64,000 bases of DNA from Bacteroidia bacterium (lineage in GTDB: Bacteria > Bacteroidota > Bacteroidia > Chitinophagales > Saprospiraceae). The stretch lies in assembly GCA_030429045.1 (NCBI GenBank), contig JAUIEA010000003.1:17855-81854 (forward strand), in the 5' to 3' direction. This document shows positions 60,656 to 64,000 of the stretch, piece by piece (the first letter of the stretch is position 1; every line of letters starts with the position of its first letter). The notes under the pieces were generated by a model. It was not told where the DNA came from. It saw nothing but the letters and a program-made list of their open reading frames with translations, and ran no database searches. The translations under genes and the position numbers were made by a program.

Positions 60656-61360
60656 AGGAGATTTGAGAAGTAAGGGACCAATGTGTTGGGTATTGGGTGT
60701 CTTGGAACGGGAGGCGTTATTTCGATATTTCGTTATGGGGTGATTTCGAATGCCAGGTCTGAAGGCAACCTGGAACGAGAAAGTGAGACTTTGGGACTGT
60801 GAGACAAAGAGACGGAAGTCCGAAGTCAGAAAGCGGAAAGCGGAACCCGGACGATGGTGCTTTTGGCACCATGTCCGGATCCAGACCCCGAGTCCTCGGG
60901 GCATAGCAGCTTCGTCTGGGAGCGGAAAAATGAGGAATGAGGAATGAGGAATGGGCGTTGGGCGCTGGGTATTGGGGGTTGGGTGTCTTGGAACGGGAGG
61001 CGTTATTTCGATATTTCGTTATGGGGTGATTTCGAAAGTCAGGTCTGAAGGCAACCTGGAACGAGAAAGTGAGACTTTGGGACTGTGAAACGAAGAGACT
61101 GAGTGACGTAGAGATAAGGCGGATGTTGGAACGCAAACTGTCGCCTTGCATGATCAGGATTGCAAGCCCTGAAGGGGCGCCATAGACTAGCGTTGGGCAG
61201 CGCCCAACGAAATGATAAACCCACGGTAAAAGCCCTGAAGGGGCGCAATCAAGTGCAGATAGACGAATGAGGAATGAAGGAATCAGGAATGGGAAAGCGG
61301 AAAAATGAGGAACCCAGCCTGCGGCCGGCGGGCAGGAACGCAGGCCTTGGGCTTGCAGAT
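60656..61360. repeat. Repeat-rich intergenic block 4 (no gene)
   Basis: About 700 bp. A 121-bp direct repeat lies at 60693-60813 and 60979-61099 (four mismatches, no indels, 286 bp apart). Hairpin CCGGACgATGGTGC/GCACCATgTCCGG at 60847-60878, palindrome CCCCGAGTCCTCGGGG at 60886-60901, palindrome CGTTGGGC-agc-GCCCAACG at 61192-61210, two copies of AAGCCCTGAAGGGGCGC (about 61163 and 61223), and a 35-bp segment (61308-61342) shared with 14902-14936. The minus-strand ORF of 215 codons here is built from the repeats. Confidence 0.8.
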
Positions 61361-61364
61361 CCAA

Positions 61365-61396
61365 AAAAAGAGCCGGAGAAATCCCCGGCTCTTTTG
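61365..61396 (-). terminator. Terminator of rny
   Basis: AAAAAGAGCCGG-agaaatc-CCCGGCTCTTTT, 23 bp beyond the rny stop; T-run on the minus strand. Confidence 0.9.
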
Positions 61397-61418
61397 AATT
61401 TTGATGGTGACAATGCGT

Positions 61419-63068
61419 TTACCGGGCGTAATTCACCGCACGCATTTCGCGGATGACGGTGACCTTGATCTGGCCCGGATACTGCATTTCCTCCTGGATC
61501 TTCTGGGAGATCATAAAGGACAGATCATCGGCATACTGGTCGGTGACCTTTTCAGCTTCGACCATGACACGGAGTTCACGACCGGCCTGAAGGGCATACG
61601 CTTTCTGGACCCCGTCGTAGGACATGGCCAGTTCTTCCAGATCGTTGATCCGCTTGAGGTAGCTTTCGAGGATCTCCCGCCGGGCACCCGGACGGGCGCC
61701 GGAGATGGAGTCACAGGCCTGGACAATAGGCGAGATGATATTATTCATCTCGATCTCATCGTGGTGTGCTCCGATGGCATTGAGCACAATGGGAACTTCT
61801 CCATGCTTTTCACTGATCCGCATACCCAGGATGGCGTGGGACAGTTCTGATTCCTCTTCGGATACTTTTCCGATATCGTGGAGCAGCCCGGCGCGTTTGG
61901 CCAGTTTGATCTGTTTGGGGTTCAGCCCCAGTTCGGCTGCCATGGTGGCACAGAGGTTGGCTACTTCCAGGGAGTGCTTGAGCAGGTTCTGTCCATAAGA
62001 GGAACGGAAGCGCATGCGACCCACCATCTTGATGAGGTAGGGATCCAGCCCATGGATGTCCAGGTCGATCACCGTCCGTTCACCGATCTCAACGATCTGC
62101 TCGTCCAGTTGCTTCCTGGTTTTCGCGACGACCTCTTCAATTCGGGTCGGGTGGATCCGGCCGTCGGCAACCAGTTTTTTCAGGGACAAGCGAGCGATCT
62201 CCCGACGGATCGGGTCAAAGCTGCTGATAATGATGGCCTCCGGGGTATCATCCACGACGATCTCTGCTCCGGTGGCCGCTTCAATCGCCCGAATATTGCG
62301 GCCTTCCCTGCCGATGATCTGACCTTTGATATCGTCCGATTCCAGGTTGAAGACCGATACGGTGTTCTCAATGGTAAATTCTGAAGCCATCCGCTGGATG
62401 GTCTGGATAATGATTTTCTTGGCCTGTTTGCCGGCTTCTGCCTGGGCCTGGGAAACGGAATCCTTGATTATGGCCATAGCATCCGTCTCGGCCTTGGCCT
62501 TGACCGCCTCCAGCAACTGGTCGCGGGCTTCCTGCTCGGAGAGTTTGGAGACGTTCTCCAGTGCCTTGATATGGATTTCATTGGCCGAGTCCAGCTCTTC
62601 CTTTTTCTTGGCCACGATCTTCAGCTGAAGATCCAGGTTATCCCGGACCTTCTGCAGATCCCCTTCTCGTTGCTCCACATCTTCCAGTTTCATCTGGAAG
62701 TCTTTTTCACGCTGGGCCATTTCCTTTTCCAGGTTCCTGACCTCGATCTCGCGCTCTTTGATCTCTACCTTGTATTGGGCTTTTTCATCTTCAAACTGAG
62801 CGCGGTATTTGTTGAATTTCTCGCGGGCTTCCTGGATCTTTTTCTGCTTGATGCTCTCGTTGGTCGCTTCTGCCTTGGAGATGATCTTTTCCGCCTTGAT
62901 CTCTGCATCATCGATCAGGCGCTTGGCAGTCAGTTTGGATTCTTTGAGGGCAAGGTCGGATTCTGCATTGATCTCCTCGATTCGTTTTTTATTGAGGACA
63001 GATAGCCAGGCCCAGATCACCCCTCCGCCGACGAGGATTCCGATCCCGATTCCGATGTATAGTTCCAT
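61419..63068 (-). CDS. rny: Ribonuclease Y
   Basis: 549 residues. Membrane-anchored endoribonuclease that initiates mRNA decay. N-terminal membrane helix ([20 protein letters not shown]), long coiled coil (about 25-195), KH domain with [19 protein letters not shown] (about 250), and the HD domain with HSLEVANLC and [10 protein letters not shown] (about 360-400) plus AIGAHHDE. Length slightly above Firmicutes forms. Downstream of zapA with 77 bp between. RicT, which partners RNase Y in Bacillus, is encoded at 38600. Confidence 0.97.
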   Translation of the reverse strand: MELYIGIGIGILVGGGVIWAWLSVLNKKRIEEINAESDLALKESKLTAKRLIDDAEIKAEKIISKAEATNESIKQKKIQEAREKFNKYRAQFEDEKAQYKVEIKEREIEVRNLEKEMAQREKDFQMKLEDVEQREGDLQKVRDNLDLQLKIVAKKKEELDSANEIHIKALENVSKLSEQEARDQLLEAVKAKAETDAMAIIKDSVSQAQAEAGKQAKKIIIQTIQRMASEFTIENTVSVFNLESDDIKGQIIGREGRNIRAIEAATGAEIVVDDTPEAIIISSFDPIRREIARLSLKKLVADGRIHPTRIEEVVAKTRKQLDEQIVEIGERTVIDLDIHGLDPYLIKMVGRMRFRSSYGQNLLKHSLEVANLCATMAAELGLNPKQIKLAKRAGLLHDIGKVSEEESELSHAILGMRISEKHGEVPIVLNAIGAHHDEIEMNNIISPIVQACDSISGARPGARREILESYLKRINDLEELAMSYDGVQKAYALQAGRELRVMVEAEKVTDQYADDLSFMISQKIQEEMQYPGQIKVTVIREMRAVNYAR

Positions 63069-63145
63069 AATGGGTATTTATAGTGGTGTACGATTGCTTG
63101 TTCTCACCTCACGGTACAGCAATCAGACGTCGGAAAAGGGACGAC

Positions 63146-63448
63146 TCAGGAAAGAAGATCATCGAGGAGGGTTTCAAGGGCCGCCATCTTGGCAGTCATG
63201 GCCTCCTGCATCTCGGCGAGTTCACCGGTGTGCTGAATCTTATGTAATTCGGAAGCGTACATAAGGATGGCCATGGCCAGACAATCCTGTTTATCCTGTT
63301 TCGGATAACGGGACTGGATGGATTCCACGCGAGCATTGACCTCGGCCACAACGGTCTTCACCTCCCGTTCCTCGACCGGATCGAGTTGCACGGGATAAGA
63401 CCTTCCGGCAATGACCAGGGTCACTTGCTTTTTAGTCTCGGTGATCAT
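63146..63448 (-). CDS. zapA: Cell division protein ZapA
   Basis: 100 residues. Cytosolic FtsZ-ring stabiliser. The beta-strand start KKQVTLVIAGRSYPVQLDPV, then EREVKTVVAEVNARVESIQS, and the long C-terminal coiled coil are typical. ATG 63448 lies 4 bp after the upstream coiled-coil gene. The zapA-rny order is common in Bacteroidota. Confidence 0.92.
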   Translation of the reverse strand: MITETKKQVTLVIAGRSYPVQLDPVEEREVKTVVAEVNARVESIQSRYPKQDKQDCLAMAILMYASELHKIQHTGELAEMQEAMTAKMAALETLLDDLLS

Positions 63449-63452
63449 GATG

Positions 63453-63752
63453 TTATGCCTGTTTGCTCAGCCATTCTATACACTTGTCCAATTCTTCTAT
63501 ATAGCGATGTATCTCCTTTTTCAGATCCCGGGCATCTGCCACGAGATGAGCCGCACCCGGAACTGGCGTATCCGGAGTTGCTGCGTTGAGGTGTTTTATG
63601 CGGTCATTGGCTTTGTCGAGTTCTCTTTTGAGCTGCGAATTCAATTCCTGGAGTTCCTGATTGACACCCTGCACGTGACGCAACCGCACAGCGAGTTGCC
63701 GAGCTTTGAGCTCAATCGTATCCAGTTGGTCGGTCAGTTGATGTAATGCCAT
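63453..63752 (-). CDS. Small coiled-coil protein upstream of zapA
   Basis: 99 residues, nearly all helical. Coiled coil 1 covers about residues 1-55 (ELQELNSQLKRELDKANDRI). A Pro-containing break (ATPDTPVPGAAHLVADARDL) follows, then a short helix LKKEIHRYIEELDKCIEWL. In position and form it resembles ZapB-like partners, but sequence alone does not show homology. Strictly paired with zapA (4-bp gap). ATG 63752. A division-related role is inferred from context. Confidence 0.75.
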   Translation of the reverse strand: MALHQLTDQLDTIELKARQLAVRLRHVQGVNQELQELNSQLKRELDKANDRIKHLNAATPDTPVPGAAHLVADARDLKKEIHRYIEELDKCIEWLSKQA

Positions 63753-63862
63753 ACTCCTTCAACAGGTAAAAATAGAAAAAGAACCCAACGCCTTGGCTCT
63801 TTACCAATGTTTTTCTTGAAGTAAATGATGCAGGGTGTTGACAATGCACGGATTAGACGGGA

Positions 63863-63934
63863 GTGGAGGAGTGGAGGAGTGGAGGAGTGGAGGAGGTTAT
63901 GAGGTTATGAGGTTATGAGTGGAGGAGGTTAGGA
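63863..63934 (+). repeat. Tandem octamer array
   Basis: Nine consecutive 8-bp units: GTGGAGGA four times, GGTTATGA three times, GTGGAGGA once, GGTTAGGA once, with no spacer. Related units occur in reverse orientation at 8764-8822. The 248 bp after the coiled-coil gene hold no ORF. Confidence 0.9.
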
Positions 63935-64000
63935 GCTTCTTAAAGATTAAAATGCTGGTGCCGGTGTCTCACCGGCAGCGCGAGAGGAGCTGTCCAATCT
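63935..64000. repeat. Repeat-rich intergenic block 5 (start of a further block, cut by window end)
   Basis: The hairpin segment TGGTGCCGGTGTCTCACCGG (63956-63975, continuing to 63981) matches the reverse complement of 15231-15256 with one mismatch in 26. The block continues beyond the window. Confidence 0.6.

Noticed and set aside
60717-61364. 215-codon minus-strand ORF
   Set aside because: It is composed of the two copies of the 121-bp repeat plus hairpins; the protein repeats itself (FLFVSQSQSLTFSFQVAFRP-type text) and has no family features.
63863-63934. CRISPR array
   Set aside because: Octamers are contiguous with no spacers of unique sequence and no cas genes are near.

Overview
The window is a 64 kb chromosomal segment of a Bacteroidota bacterium, most likely of the Saprospiria/Lewinella-like branch. 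This is an inference. It rests on two proteins with type IX secretion (T9SS) C-terminal sorting domains plus a PDZ protein with one, a DUF5777 beta-barrel protein, an RprX/RprY-like two-component pair, many Bacteroidota-type -7 promoter boxes (TAnnTTTG), almost no Shine-Dalgarno sequences, and an ATP synthase cluster without atpD/atpC. No rRNA, phage, CRISPR array or insertion sequence was seen. The gene content is mainly housekeeping plus cell envelope functions.

Layout. 0-8 kb: tail of a prolyl-oligopeptidase-type hydrolase, an M61 peptidase, an AraC-type regulator, an exported low-molecular-weight phosphatase, a lipoprotein, a ClC antiporter, a HAD phosphatase and a glutathione peroxidase. 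8-15.7 kb: a repeat-rich spacer, sucA, rpsT, a BlaI/BlaR-type pair with two palindromic operators, a second repeat-rich spacer and tRNA-Met(CAT). 15.8-23 kb: O-antigen-ligase-like protein, MscS channel, a LEA-like helical protein, and a cassette of GT39 glycosyltransferase, polyprenyl-phosphate GT2 and flippase-like protein. 23-25.6 kb: a membrane-anchored helix-hairpin-helix protein, an OmpA-family protein and a possibly decayed small gene. 25.7-31.6 kb: xerD, an Ig-like lipoprotein, lptB with two small exported proteins, an SDR enzyme and a sugar nucleotidyltransferase. 31.7-36.4 kb: DUF5777 barrel with a c-type cytochrome, and two T9SS cargo proteins. 36.4-41.3 kb: QueD, a second glutathione peroxidase, holB-ricT-lpdA. 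41.3-46.5 kb: a PDZ/T9SS protein divergent from an RprX/RprY-like pair, and an aspartoacylase-family protein. 46.5-49.2 kb: a short BatD-like protein, two unrecognised secreted proteins and yidD. 49.3-54.5 kb: ahcY, an M16 peptidase and a peroxiredoxin interrupted by one in-frame TGA. 54.5-59.8 kb: atpB-E-F-H-A-G. 60-64 kb: a membrane protein, a repeat-rich spacer, rny, zapA and a coiled-coil gene.

How the genes work together. Envelope biogenesis dominates: LptB powers lipopolysaccharide export, the O-antigen-ligase-like protein and the GT39/GT2/flippase cassette fit lipid-linked glycan transfer, YidD assists membrane insertion, and T9SS cargo, OmpA and M61/M16 peptidases populate the periplasm and surface. 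Two glutathione peroxidases and a peroxiredoxin cover peroxide stress. The clearest regulatory architecture is the BlaI operator pair at 12.31-12.36 kb and the three GTTAA repeats at exact 11-bp spacing between the PDZ gene and the two-component operon at 43.14-43.17 kb.

I found no single locus that is convincingly a new multi-gene system. The best candidates for novelty are the RprXY/PDZ locus, the pair of unknown secreted proteins with overlapping divergent 5' ends at 47-48.9 kb, the two small exported proteins behind lptB, and a family of palindromic and tandem intergenic repeats recurring at five places in the window.
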